Part shown: positions 24,276 to 35,100 of the stretch, in pieces
How the letters are laid out: every line of letters starts with the position of its first letter
Numbering within the stretch: position 1 is the first letter of the stretch
Assembly: GCA_008931825.1 (NCBI GenBank)
Contig: QXVZ01016643.1
Coordinates: forward strand, 3,709-67,708
DNA from: Phallusia fumigata
Lineage: Eukaryota > Chordata > Ascidiacea > Phlebobranchia > Ascidiidae
Direction of reading: 5' to 3'
DNA length: 64,000 nt
Notes under the pieces: model-generated
What the model saw: only the letters and a program-made list of their open reading frames with translations
Told to the model about the DNA's origin: nothing
Database searches by the model: none
Made by a program: the position numbers and the translations under genes

Positions 24276-25101
24276 TGCCGGAAACAAATAATTTTTATTT
24301 TACATGTTTTTATTTTATTTTACATGTGAATTATTTGTAAAGCGCATATTTTATTTTTGCATGATTTGTTCACTTTTTAATAAAATATTTTCTAAATTAA
24401 CATTTTTGAGTGACTTTGACGGGGGTCACACTTGCTAAAAAGATGGTTAGTTTGCGATTTGTTTGTTGAAAATGTTAAATAAAATAAAATCCACTATGAC
24501 TCCGAGGCGGTTTTATGGCATCCCCTTGTGCCGGTCAGAATTCATGCACACATACACTAACTTACACAAATACGACTTATAACCTTCAACTGGTTTTGTC
24601 GTTTCAGGAAGCAACCCATTTCTAGAATTAAGTTACTTGAGAATCATCAGTGGAACAGTTTTATGGACTTCAACTCGTGTAACATGAAGGACCTGCGTGC
24701 GTCACAGCGCGAGATGTAGCATAGTCGCCAGGCGTTATCAACAATTCTTCCGTTCTATCAAGCCCCTTAAGCTTAATCGCTAACTTTACAAATTTAGGAA
24801 AGAAACTTGATACCTTATGCGCCATTATGAAAATACTGTTAAGAACAAGAGACGTTCAAGATATTAGATCAGAAAGTTAATGAATTGCGTGTTCAAATCA
24901 CGTAGGACAAGTCACCAATTTTGCAGTGTATGCAAATGGAAACACTCCGAAATCTGACTGTAAACTATTAAACAAGTTTCAGATCAAAAAAAAACTTTTG
25001 CAAGTTATATTATGCAAAACAACAATAAACATACAAAATTCAAACACATTATACACACATATGCTTTTTACTGACATTCGTTGCAAGTCCCAAAAATCAA
25101 G
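24276..25101. other. Intergenic
   Basis: AT-rich, with imperfect repeats of TTTTATTTTACATG at about 24293-24325. No gene or mobile element end was recognised. Confidence 0.5.
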
Positions 25102-26040
25102 TCAATTAGCCATACGCTTTACCGCCCGCCCTGACACAAGAGATAAAAACGTAAGTTTTGTCTCAAAAGTCCGTGCCAACTTTTTGTGCATGAAAGTTAA
25201 CGTTTTATCAAACCGCGCATTTCGGGAGTCGACGTATCCCGCCAACAGTTCTGCAACCAGTGTCGCTGAAGAGTTAAGTTCACCGAAAATCAAAACATTT
25301 GAAACCATTCTCACTTCTGTTAGAGAAGCCTGGAGCTGAGCAGCCATGCTCCCATTGCGTATTCTTTGTCAGTAATCACAGCAGAATTTGCAAGCTTAAC
25401 CTGTTAAAAATTAGATTTTTGACTTTGACGATAATGTACATTTTTTATTTCGCTGTAAGGTTTTGTACACAAAATGGCGGTCATGAGCTAATTCTGTCGT
25501 GTAACAAGAGGTTGGACGTTGATTTTTATGTGGTGCAAACTTGCGCGACTAAAAAGGTACAGATCCAAACTTCCTTAACACCTGATGCCCGTTGCGTAAA
25601 AAAATGAATCAACCAACATGTCCATAGGCAATTTTAGGAAGAAACGTATTATGTGTTAATTGTCGTATCGGCACATCTGTTTGCAACAAAGCATCCCACA
25701 ATACTTCCATTAAAATAAATGGTCTATGACCATAAGAATTGAGCAATTCATTGTGCCCACAATTTAGGCAAACTGTAAATCTAACAACGCATATGCAAAA
25801 TATACAAAAAGAGCTAGGCCCAAATCGGAAACAAAAATATTTGAAAGCAACAGCCCACATACCGGGTAAAAAGTGAACAACATCAATTAAAACTAGCACA
25901 TTGAAAAGCAGCAAAATACACAGGTTACTGATGACAATGCCCGTTGTTGTATTTTGGTTCGGCTCGTCCTGGCTCCTTAGCGTGGGCTCAGCAAAACTTT
26001 TTGGACCAAGTTTTTGCCCGTACTGGTAGCTCTCAAGCAT
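25102..26040 (-). CDS. Candidate small single-pass membrane protein, unknown family
   Basis: Two exons, 25863-26040 and 25102-25316, join in phase 1 to 130 residues. The first exon has a hydrophobic helix of about 22 residues (SNLCILLLFNVLVLIDVV, near residues 37-54) after a polar N-terminus with a possible N-glycosylation site (NQNTT). The second exon is polar and basic toward the C-terminus (FMHKKLART, GRAVKRMAN). Donor (GTATGTG) and acceptor (CTAACAG) are good and the phases agree, but there is no family match, so this may be part of a larger model or chance. An AG directly precedes the ATG, so either trans-splicing or an upstream coding exon is possible. Its start lies about 1 kb from the divergent ECHDC1 start. 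Confidence 0.4.
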
Positions 26041-27065
26041 CTGCTATTCACCTGATTGAGGTTGCCACGAGTGTTCTCCAAAACTAGTTTAAAGCGGTTT
26101 TTTTCGCCTAAATACATTCGTTTTGGCCAACGATGAGAAACGTGTAGTGTTTTGCGTGTCGAGAATATGATATTGCATGAGCGCCATTAACATCTGTGCG
26201 ACATTGTGTTTTATATCACACCTCCGTATTTCATCGCTTCAACTTGTCGTCACTCGATAGTATCATGTTTTAACACCTTGATACGTCATTGTCACTTTAC
26301 CACTATATATTTACGTACGTTGTGACACACAATAATTCAATTCAATTCAATACAAAGGCATTCAATTCCATTCTATTCCTTCCTTGTCGTTTTCGCATTT
26401 CGATTCCGTTGGAATCATTCCAACCCAATGGAATGCTTTTCTTCGTTCGGAATCGGAAACGATAACACAAGACTCTCGGAAACGGTTCTTGCGTCAAGCT
26501 AGTCTCCAGACACACAGACAGACGGCACCAAGGGTTGAGCGACAGAAGCAGAAGCGATCGGTAGTAACAAGCACGACGTCACCGCGCAAACCACGGATGC
26601 GACAAACGTATAATAGGTAATTCCACTTCTAAACCGGCCACCGATGCCGCCACAGTATCGTTCCGTGTTTTTTCTAATTTACACCTTATTTTAAAAAGAA
26701 TCCAGAATGATTAGAACAGAGAACTACGGCTAAACCCTAAAACAACAGCACTGCAACAAATTAGTCTATGAACAAACGTACTACACATTACACACTGTGC
26801 GTAAATACGGTTTTAAAACCAACACAGAAACATCAATCATTACGTTAATCCGATTCAAATCACTTCAGAAAAAAAATTCAAAACATGAAAACCGACACAT
26901 CAGTAACTAAACATAATTAATCTTATTTCTGTACGAGCCGCTAATCTGTTTTTGACAATAAATACCAATTGGACTTCTGTGGGTAATGTTTCATAACAGG
27001 GGTTTTCCCGTTACCAAACGTCATTTGTCTTCCACACAATACTAAAAGCATTATACTGCAGAGCT
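26041..27065. other. Intergenic between divergent genes
   Basis: This 1-kb spacer would hold the promoters of the minus-strand membrane protein candidate and ECHDC1. A run of ATTCAATTCAATTCAAT (about 26333-26350) and ATTCCATTCTATTCC (about 26366-26380) forms a short simple repeat. The open frame at 26384-26620 shows no family resemblance. Confidence 0.5.
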
Positions 27066-29179
27066 ATGATGCTACGAAGGTTCGTAAAAATACTCTCAGG
27101 TAAAACAAATTGTCAATTCCAAAAAAGACCAATTCAGCTAATTCATGTTGATGGTGAGGATGGATACTGTGAAGCAGAAGTTGAAAAGATACTGACAAAT
27201 TTGCAAGGTATAAAGCTTACTAATCTCCCACAACTTTCACGGTTTTAACGCAACAAATTAGCTCAAATCTACGCAGGGTTACCATCGATCTGTAACCAAA
27301 AATATAGACAACTGAGATCAGAATATAGGACAATGTCACAACTCTAAATGTTGCAGTGTTCACACTGACCCTTCAAGCTTTGTTTGAGCTAATCGAGTTC
27401 AATTTCATATTGTCATGTTTATGTAATTGCTTATTTCCTACTTGGCTAAGATTGTCTTTACCACAAAGTTAGCTTTCCTAACTAACCCAGCTGTCTAACA
27501 AGGCTATCTGAAGCATGCTAAAAATGCTTGGCTTCAAGTTGTGAATGAGATTATTTTATACGGTGTCACAAAGCATGGTGGCAAAACATCTACCATTATA
27601 AGATAGAAAGAGTTTACATTGTTAAAGCTAAGACAAATCAAGGATGTATATCAAAATTAAGGACATTTCTCAAAAATCAGAACAGTAATAATTTTCAAGA
27701 CGTTATCCTCCAAACAAAGGACAAATCTTAGAAATAAGGACTGTATGGTAACCCCGGTTATGACCCAACCACAGTAGGTGCTTAAGTGGTAAACAATATT
27801 TACTCTGATGAAGGTAAACAGATTGGTACTTGGAAATGTCGGTTAAGTTGTTTTGTATGTTTGCTGGAAAGTTTTGACATACTCTCACTCCATGTTTATA
27901 TTGCTTGTACCTGATAAGATATTGCTTTTTGTTAAGGTGGAAGAATTATCTTAGATTTCAACCACTCAGATGCCACAGCAGTCCTACAAATTTCAAATCT
28001 TTTAAAAAGAAATGCCTTTACTGGTAAACTAGTTTTACATTAGTGATCCTTATGTTCAAGGACTAATTATGTTTTAAAGGCCCATAATACTACTTTTTTC
28101 ATCAAGTGACATTATTAAATAAATATGTAACATAAATGTTTTGAGAATTCATAAACATTGGTTACCTTTACTGATTCAAGATTACAATATTCAGGCAACA
28201 TGATGCTGGAATTAAGAAGAGCAGTAAATGAGTTACAAAACTGGCATGAGGGTAAAGCAGTTGTTATCTGTGGAGCTCAAAACATGTTTTGCTCAGGATC
28301 AGATATATCAGCAATTAGAGCATTTTCTAAAGCAGAGGTACAAAGCGATCTGTTTGCACTATTTGTTTATGAGTGTAGTATGTTCATGTACTTTATGTAT
28401 CTTGATCCAGGATGGAAGAAAGCTTTGTATGTACATGCAAAACACAATGCATATGCTGCAACATTTACCACAAATCACTTTGGCACATGTTGAAGGAAAA
28501 GCAATGGGTGGAGGTGCAGAGTTAATGACTGCTTGTGATTTTAGGTAAGGTATTTCACCCATTGAGGTATTTGTTTTCATTGTGTCTAGTTGCAAACAGG
28601 ATAATGTTTTCTTCCCTTGCTAATCCATTGCAATTAATTTCTGTAGCTTTGCAGTTCGTAATAACATTGTGGTAGAAAAGGTATTCTGCCTCAATCAAAT
28701 GTTTGATGTAACCTATGTTTTATAGACTTATGTCAAGTGATGCACAATGCCAATTTGTTCAGAAAAAAATGGGATTAGTTCCGGGATGGGGTGGCGTTAG
28801 TCGCCTGTTACAACTTGTTGGAAGGCAAACTACACTGAAACTGTTACTTTCAGCAGAGAAGTTAAATGCTCACAAAGCTTTAGAGTTAAATTTGGTGGAT
28901 GATATCATTGAAAGCTGTAAAGAAATGAATGAAAACGAACCAAATGTAACAAAATGTGGTTCTTCAGCTCTGATGTGGGCTGATTCCATGTTTAATCTAC
29001 ACCAAACTGATTGTAAAATGGTGCAGTCAATCAAGTTGGACGTTACAAACTGTAAAAACACATCAAATCTTTGGGATTCATATAAATCAGAAATAAACTT
29101 TTTGTCCTCAGTTTGGGGAGCAGAGGCTCACAAAACAGCTTTATTAAAGTCTGTTCATGGAAGGAATCAAAAAGTTTGA
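27066..29179 (+). CDS. ECHDC1: Ethylmalonyl-CoA decarboxylase
   Basis: Exons 27066-27207, 27937-28023, 28195-28337, 28411-28544 and 28726-29179 join in frame to 319 residues (human ECHDC1 is about 307). It is a crotonase-fold enzyme that removes ethylmalonyl-CoA, a side product of acetyl-CoA carboxylase, as metabolite repair. Diagnostic stretches: NAFTG, CGAQNMFCSGSDISAI (oxyanion-hole loop), MYMQNT, LAHVEGKAMGGGAEL, TACDFRLM, and KKMGLVPGWGGVSRLLQLVG. The third intron is only 73 bases (28338-28410); reading through it gives a different frame, so the junction GAG|GAT is needed to recover the MYMQNT segment. The C-terminal third is diverged and lengthened. The N-terminus is poorly conserved and its basic start could be a weak mitochondrial signal; the human protein is cytosolic. 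Confidence 0.95.
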
Positions 29180-29391
29180 TTTGTAGTGATTGCTAATCAG
29201 AAATAACACCCAGGCCAAAAAACTCGTAACTTCAAATTGTTGCAGATACAAGGGACAAAAATACCCCCACCCATATTTAAAAGTCCCGGTCAAAAATTTG
29301 CACAGCACCAAAGTACTTTATTCTTCGTATGCTCGTAGTTGGTTTAACGGTTTTTTACTGTTTTGAGTCCATGGGTATATTTGATGGAATG

Positions 29392-29685
29392 CTGTTGAGC
29401 AGGGGATGCAACATGCGACCCGCGAAACGAATTAAGTGCAGTAATGGCTTGCAAATACAATCTTTTGTTTTCGCGTAGATGTGTGCATTGCGCAATCTGT
29501 TGAAGTCCAATTAATTATCCGTGTCCTAATAATATCGCTAGGATCAATTTCACTCTTTTATACTTTGTAAACGGAATGTTTATCCTTTTTAGGATATTAG
29601 AGTTGTTTTGACACTTAATCCGGTCAATTGTATTTGGCCTTCCATTATCAAAGTTTGAACACCCCTACTGTTGAGTATAGGTGCG
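29392..29685. mobile_element. Short hAT-type MITE with perfect 8-bp target duplication
   Basis: The element spans 29400-29677 (278 bp), beginning CAGGGGATGCAAC and ending GTTTGAACACCCCTA, imperfect inverted ends of the hAT type. The flanks CTGTTGAG (29392-29399 and 29678-29685) are identical. It lies between the convergent ECHDC1 gene and the weak minus-strand candidate. Confidence 0.8.
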
Positions 29686-29754
29686 TAACATCACAAAGTT
29701 AGTGAAGCGGATTTCGTTCTAATTTATCGAAAGGAGCTCGTTGCTTAAAGAATG

Positions 29755-31109
29755 TCAGCTAGCAGCAGCCCCCTCGCCTAATGAAGAAAGAAAACAAAAA
29801 AGAGCCTTGTAGCATAAAGATGCAATTCCAAGTTGCGTTATGAGATGATAAACTCTGTTCTCTTGTAGAGAGTACCAAGCCTCGGTGCAGCATTGTACAA
29901 GACAGCCCAAAATCTAGAAAAGACACCAGCGCATAAATTAACAAGAAAACGGTCGAGTGGGGTGGTCCTTAACACCAGCCACTTGGCTCATTTGTGGAGG
30001 AATTTTAAATTCAATGAAAACAATTTTTTGTGCAGGCATTAGTTTTGATTGTGTCATAGTACATGAATTGTATGCTCAGGTGCGCTACCGGCAAGTATAA
30101 ACCCTGGACAGCTCAAATTTGCTGTAATTACAAATTGGAGTAAAATGTTTAACTTTTCTTAAGCACAGTAGCTTCTATAATACATTTAGAACATAACTGG
30201 GTTCCCACATACTTCATCATTTTTTGACTTTATAGTAGCGACATTTTATACGTGACCCAATCGAATTCCGAAATAGGAACAAACTTTAAGGGCTAATAAC
30301 CCCGTTTTTCTCGTTTACCCATTTGCAGATTCAAAGTAATTAACGAATTTGCTATTTTCAAGTATGCTGATAACACAACTGAGAAACTGTAGGTATAGTA
30401 TACTGTTGGGGGCTTGGTAACACGGAGTCTAAATTGATAATATTAATAATGTCAAACAAAATATTGTTTGACTCCGGCTTTATTAACTTTTTACCCTATG
30501 GCAAGTGATATTCACCCCCGAAGAGTAAACTTACGACCGATTGTGAACCCCTACCACAATCCACTAGGTTATGATAGTGTCACAATTGATCGTCGGGTGA
30601 TAAAACCAAAACGTGTTGGAGCAGGTTGTACTAATTAACCAAGGCATCCTAAAACCTAATGGTTTGGTCATTATGGTTTTTGTCTAATTGCATAGTTTCG
30701 GATTTTGTATTAATCTGAACTAGGGATTTAAACCTTTGCGGTCTCGGATTTCCACTGTGGTCTGACCAGCGGGGCGCATGTGGTCCACAGCTTTTAATTT
30801 CAAATTTTTAAATGTTTTTAAACACTCTAGTTTTGTTTTCTTTAATATTCAGGTTGTCTTTTTTTAGCTATTACCGCGAATCGCATAAATGTTTTTGCAG
30901 CCCGCGGGAATGGGTTAAAGCACTCTTATAGACCCCCAAACTTGAACAACTTCCTTCAAACTATCTGATACTAAAATCTTTTGTTGGGATATGCCTACAA
31001 TAAAGTAAAATGCTCTTACCGCTAAATCCAGAAAAACATTGAACACAGTTTCTACGTTTCTTCTTAAACCAGCGTACTCGCCGTCCAAACCCCTTTTTTG
31101 TCGATCCAT
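29755..31109 (-). CDS. Weak two-exon candidate, unknown 82-residue protein
   Basis: Exon 31020-31109 encodes 30 residues beginning MDRQKRGLDGEYAG and ends at a strong donor (GCG then GTAAGAG). An exon at 29755-29913, behind the acceptor TTTTCTAG, continues in phase 0 for 52 residues and a stop, including CTEAWYSLQEN and TQLGIASLCYKALF. The joint sequence looks helical and protein-like, but no family is recognised and the intron would be 1.1 kb, long for this region. Other exons could intervene. Offered as a hypothesis. Confidence 0.28.
29914..31019. other. Proposed intron of the weak candidate; no other gene seen
   Basis: Nothing was identified with confidence in this stretch. Short open frames occur but lack splice logic or family resemblance. 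Confidence 0.4.
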
Positions 31110-32130
31110 GATTCAAACTCGAAAATTTTGTTTACGATACACAAACTACACAGCATACAATAGGTTGCCATTTTAACTGTTAAATAACTGTTACAGTGAT
31201 GTCACAAACGTAATAAAAATGTTAGGGATTGCCAAGTAGACTTTGCGTTTGTTTGTTTTTTAGGTCTACAAAACTTTGCAGGGACGCATGCTTAGTTCCA
31301 GGTAGATTTGTTTCCTAGTTAATAGATATTTTTTGTACAAATCAGGATTAGGTTAAACAAGGTAAATTTACCATTTAAAAATGTTCACATCTAGAAAAAG
31401 CACATACTGTCCAAATTGCTATTTACAGATCTAACTACATTAAAATGAGCGTCGCAATTTTAATCTTGGACATAACGAGGTCACATTTTATTGTGTTTCT
31501 TAACAAAACAGGTAATCAACTTTTTATTGTCCAGATATGATGCAATTGTAATCATTATTCAAGAAATAGTCAGTATTACAATATTTTTTTTTAACCGTAA
31601 TGATTGACAATCGGTGACATCTACACAAATAGGACAAAACGAAATAGTTCTCCAATGTTTAATATCGAAAATCGATTTGAGTCAAGCAAACCAGTTTCTG
31701 TGAAATTGTTATGTTCACGTACAGCAATGAAATGTTTATGTGAGATTGTAAGGTGTATGATTGGTCAAGGTGTATAATTTTTATTTTGGAAATTTGGCGA
31801 AGTAAAGTAAAACAAAACACTTATCCGTAACACAACAGTTCCAATAAGTGTGTGAACTTGCGTACAACGTGGTTCGCCAAAAAATCAAAAGGGTGTTTGA
31901 AAAAGAATAAATTACCGCTTCGTCACATAACATTGGCTTCGTTGTTATAGAGCACGAATAATTGTAACATGTATAATACGCATACCTAAGATTTGTGGCA
32001 ACAACGTTATGGTCCTGGAAACCATTCACTTTGCTTCATTGACAACAAAAACAACAGCACAAATACAAAAAAAGGAAAAATGCGCGCACAAACTGTGCAC
32101 TGCCCGCAGATCAACACAATTTGCACAAAA
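31110..32130. other. Intergenic, 3' flank of the glypican gene
   Basis: AT-rich. A complement of AATAAA at 31780-31785 is a possible poly(A) signal for the minus-strand glypican ending at 32131. The open frame at 31781-32029 on the minus strand is inside this probable 3' UTR and resembles no protein. Confidence 0.45.
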
Positions 32131-35100
32131 TTACAACAAACAACAAAAGAATGTAAAACATATAGCAGCAGTCAGCTTAAACGTCCGCAATAACGAGTTT
32201 CTCTGATGGAGTCCATGGGCAGATCCTTTACCACCTTGCGACTCGACCTCGACGGTAATAGGCAGGGTTTCAATTTTCTTTGTGTTGATGTCCGAAGTAT
32301 TGAATATCTGCAGAACTGTGTCCTTTCGGATGTGAAATCGCGAATCAGTCGGTTTAGCAACAAAAGTGGTAGTCGTGGTAACTGGATCTTTCTTTCGTTG
32401 AGGTTTATTTCGTTTTGAGTCGTCTGTTGCAGTGTCTAATACAACAAAGTAGATAGAAGGGTAATGAGGGCTGTCTAAAATTTACAGAACCATGTTTGGT
32501 TTTATTAATTTCAAAGTCCAACTACAACAATATTGTACCTTGAACGCTATTAGTTCTATCGCGATCAGAGTTATTGTCGAAGCCACTGCTTTCACCGGAA
32601 TTTTCTTCGCTGCATTCATCCTCATCATCACAAGGTGGCGACGAAGAGATGCGGAAATTTGACTTCTTCACAAAATATGGAATTTCGCGAAGAGCTTTTG
32701 GAATGAAGTCCTCACCGAAGGGTGAAAGTAAACTCTGCAGACGAAAATACCACGATATGAGAGTAATGTTTGATAATCAAAAAACAGCAATACAGTACTG
32801 CAGAAACTGCGACGGTAAGTAACGCAACATGCAAAGCTTTATCGACCTTGGAGCTAAGTCGCAGGTTTTCCACAGCTTTTTGCATTCCCGGATGCAAACC
32901 GGCCACTCTCATCTCTGGGTTGTCCTGCTGACCTTCCAACCCTTTAGCTGGAACTCGTTCGTTGTACCTAAGGAGAATACGTTTCACTACTGAATCGTCC
33001 ATGTATTGTTATCAGTCAACTGTTATTCATCACGAAACTCTGTCAAATTCTTAATAGGTTTCCGTGACAATAAATCCACGCAGGTGCATTTTAAAACGTA
33101 AAACGTATTTACAATTGAGCAACTGGATTTCATCGGCAAAGCGGTTGACATGGGGTGTTTGCTTAGTAAATCCGGGGTTAATTCCCCTGCGTGATTCGCT
33201 CCAAACTCGGGTGACCAGATACTTTGATGTCTATCCGAAGACAAAATGATCGTTGCGTCAACGTGTGCCTTGGCGAAGGGTCATCCGATTAGTTTCCCCC
33301 TATCTAATTTTTCGGAATATTTTTGCTTACTAAAATTTATTTTAAGAACCGGTTTGTGTTAGCTGTCAGCATTTAACTGTATTTTGTAGAAAATAACTGC
33401 TGGTTAATTAATTACGCGAAATTTTGTGCAGTGAGATGCGAAAACTGCAGACTCCGTATTAGTTGTTGTAATTAACATTCGCGGAATGCACTACTGTTGC
33501 AAAGAAGCTCAATACTTAGTAATATTTGTGCTGAGCCGATAAGTCAAACCAGCAGGGGCTCATACCACCAGACATAATCTTCTGATCCATGCAGTAAACA
33601 CAGCCCTCAAAACCATAAGCAAAGTACATCAATCTCAGGCACTAAAATCTCGGTACAGAACAACTTTTCGATTTACCCTTAAGCCACTTACCTATTAGCT
33701 ATGTTGTTTCCATCCCAGCAGGAGCCGTGCTTTGTAACTTGGAACGCTTGTGGATCGATGTTATCACAAAGTTTGTCTGGGAGTGCCAGGAAAAAGTTGA
33801 TTGACAGGTTAAGCTGGTTGGCAAACCTGCATACAATAAACATTGAGTAAAAATGTTTTAAGCTACTATCGGGCTTTCTGCAACCGTAGACTAGGAAGGA
33901 ATAAAAAACACTGCAAAGACGCTTTTATTTCGAAACAGTACATCATCATTTCCTGTATTATAATAATTATTCGATTTGTTAATTTTTGTCACAAGCATGT
34001 AATGTCGACTGATTTTTCATCAATACAACGACCACAAGGTCGCGAACTTTAAAAAAGGGCATTCGATTTCCATTTTCATTAAACACCAACCTGCGCTTCC
34101 GGCTTTCAACGCGGCACTTGAGACAGGTAGTCAGTAATTAGACGAGTGTCTGTCCCACGAAACTAAATTTCTCACCGACTGCTGGCCAAGAGCCCAGTCT
34201 TTGCATTGTTGTGTGTTTTTTTTACGTTAACATATTTATTGTGTCTCCTCCAAACAGTTTGGTGCGGGTTTTGGTAAAACAGAGACCGTTTTAAAACAAA
34301 CCGATTGTTTTTACGGAAGTGACAGAAGTTTTGAAGCCTCTACTGTTACACATTTCCCACAGACACTTCACGGTTTCGTCATTTCTCAAGATCTGACCTG
34401 GCGGAAACGGTAGATCTGTGCAACTACTTTCCTACCTGGAATGAGTCGCTATCTACTGTTACCTAAGTGCCGAGTAACTCGAGATTATTGCAATGACCCC
34501 AAAATATGGTTAAGATAACGGGACCGTTTCGGACAGCAGCATTCGCGTGAGCAAGTGTTTTGTAAACGAAAGCCAAGTTGCGTTCTCACACGAAACTCAA
34601 GATGCAGCGCGGGCAGGCATTTGAGATGGTGTTGACTGTGCACTTGTTTAAAATGGCGCGATTTGGCGACTGAGTCATTATAACGCGATGCATTATCAGT
34701 GTGGCACTGGTTGGTATCGCGCTAAAAATCTCGACTAAACGGTGTGAATTATCCTGCAAACTACCTAAGGTGTCGTGGCAGGTTTCCCAAAGTGACATAA
34801 ACTGACAAAATCTAAAGGATTTTACAGCTTTAAATTGACCCCTGGTCTCAGGTGTTGCATTTATCGCTGTTGTAAAGTGACATCACAATGTAAAATGGTC
34901 TTATTTGTCGTGTCTAGATGTCAAATCCCTTTTGTACAACACAAAAATTAATGACTTTACAAAAGACCGTGACGAGTGTAAAACGTTAATTGGCTGCCAC
35001 AAAGGCCTCTTAAGAGGTAAATAAAAAGACCACTTCAAACCGGGACTCGCGCATCCATTCTTAGTCGCGTTGGCTTATTTACCTAGCCCATGTACTGCTC

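Noticed and set aside
24926-25339. 137-codon plus-strand open frame
   Set aside because: It is antisense to the better-supported minus-strand exon 25102-25316 and has no family resemblance.
26384-26620. 78-codon plus-strand open frame
   Set aside because: Low-complexity start from the ATTCC repeat and no homology; more likely chance in the intergenic spacer.
28158-28493. Long plus-strand open frame continuing past the ECHDC1 exon 3 donor
   Set aside because: The part beyond 28337 is intron read-through; splicing 28337 to 28411 restores the conserved MYMQNT segment in the other frame.
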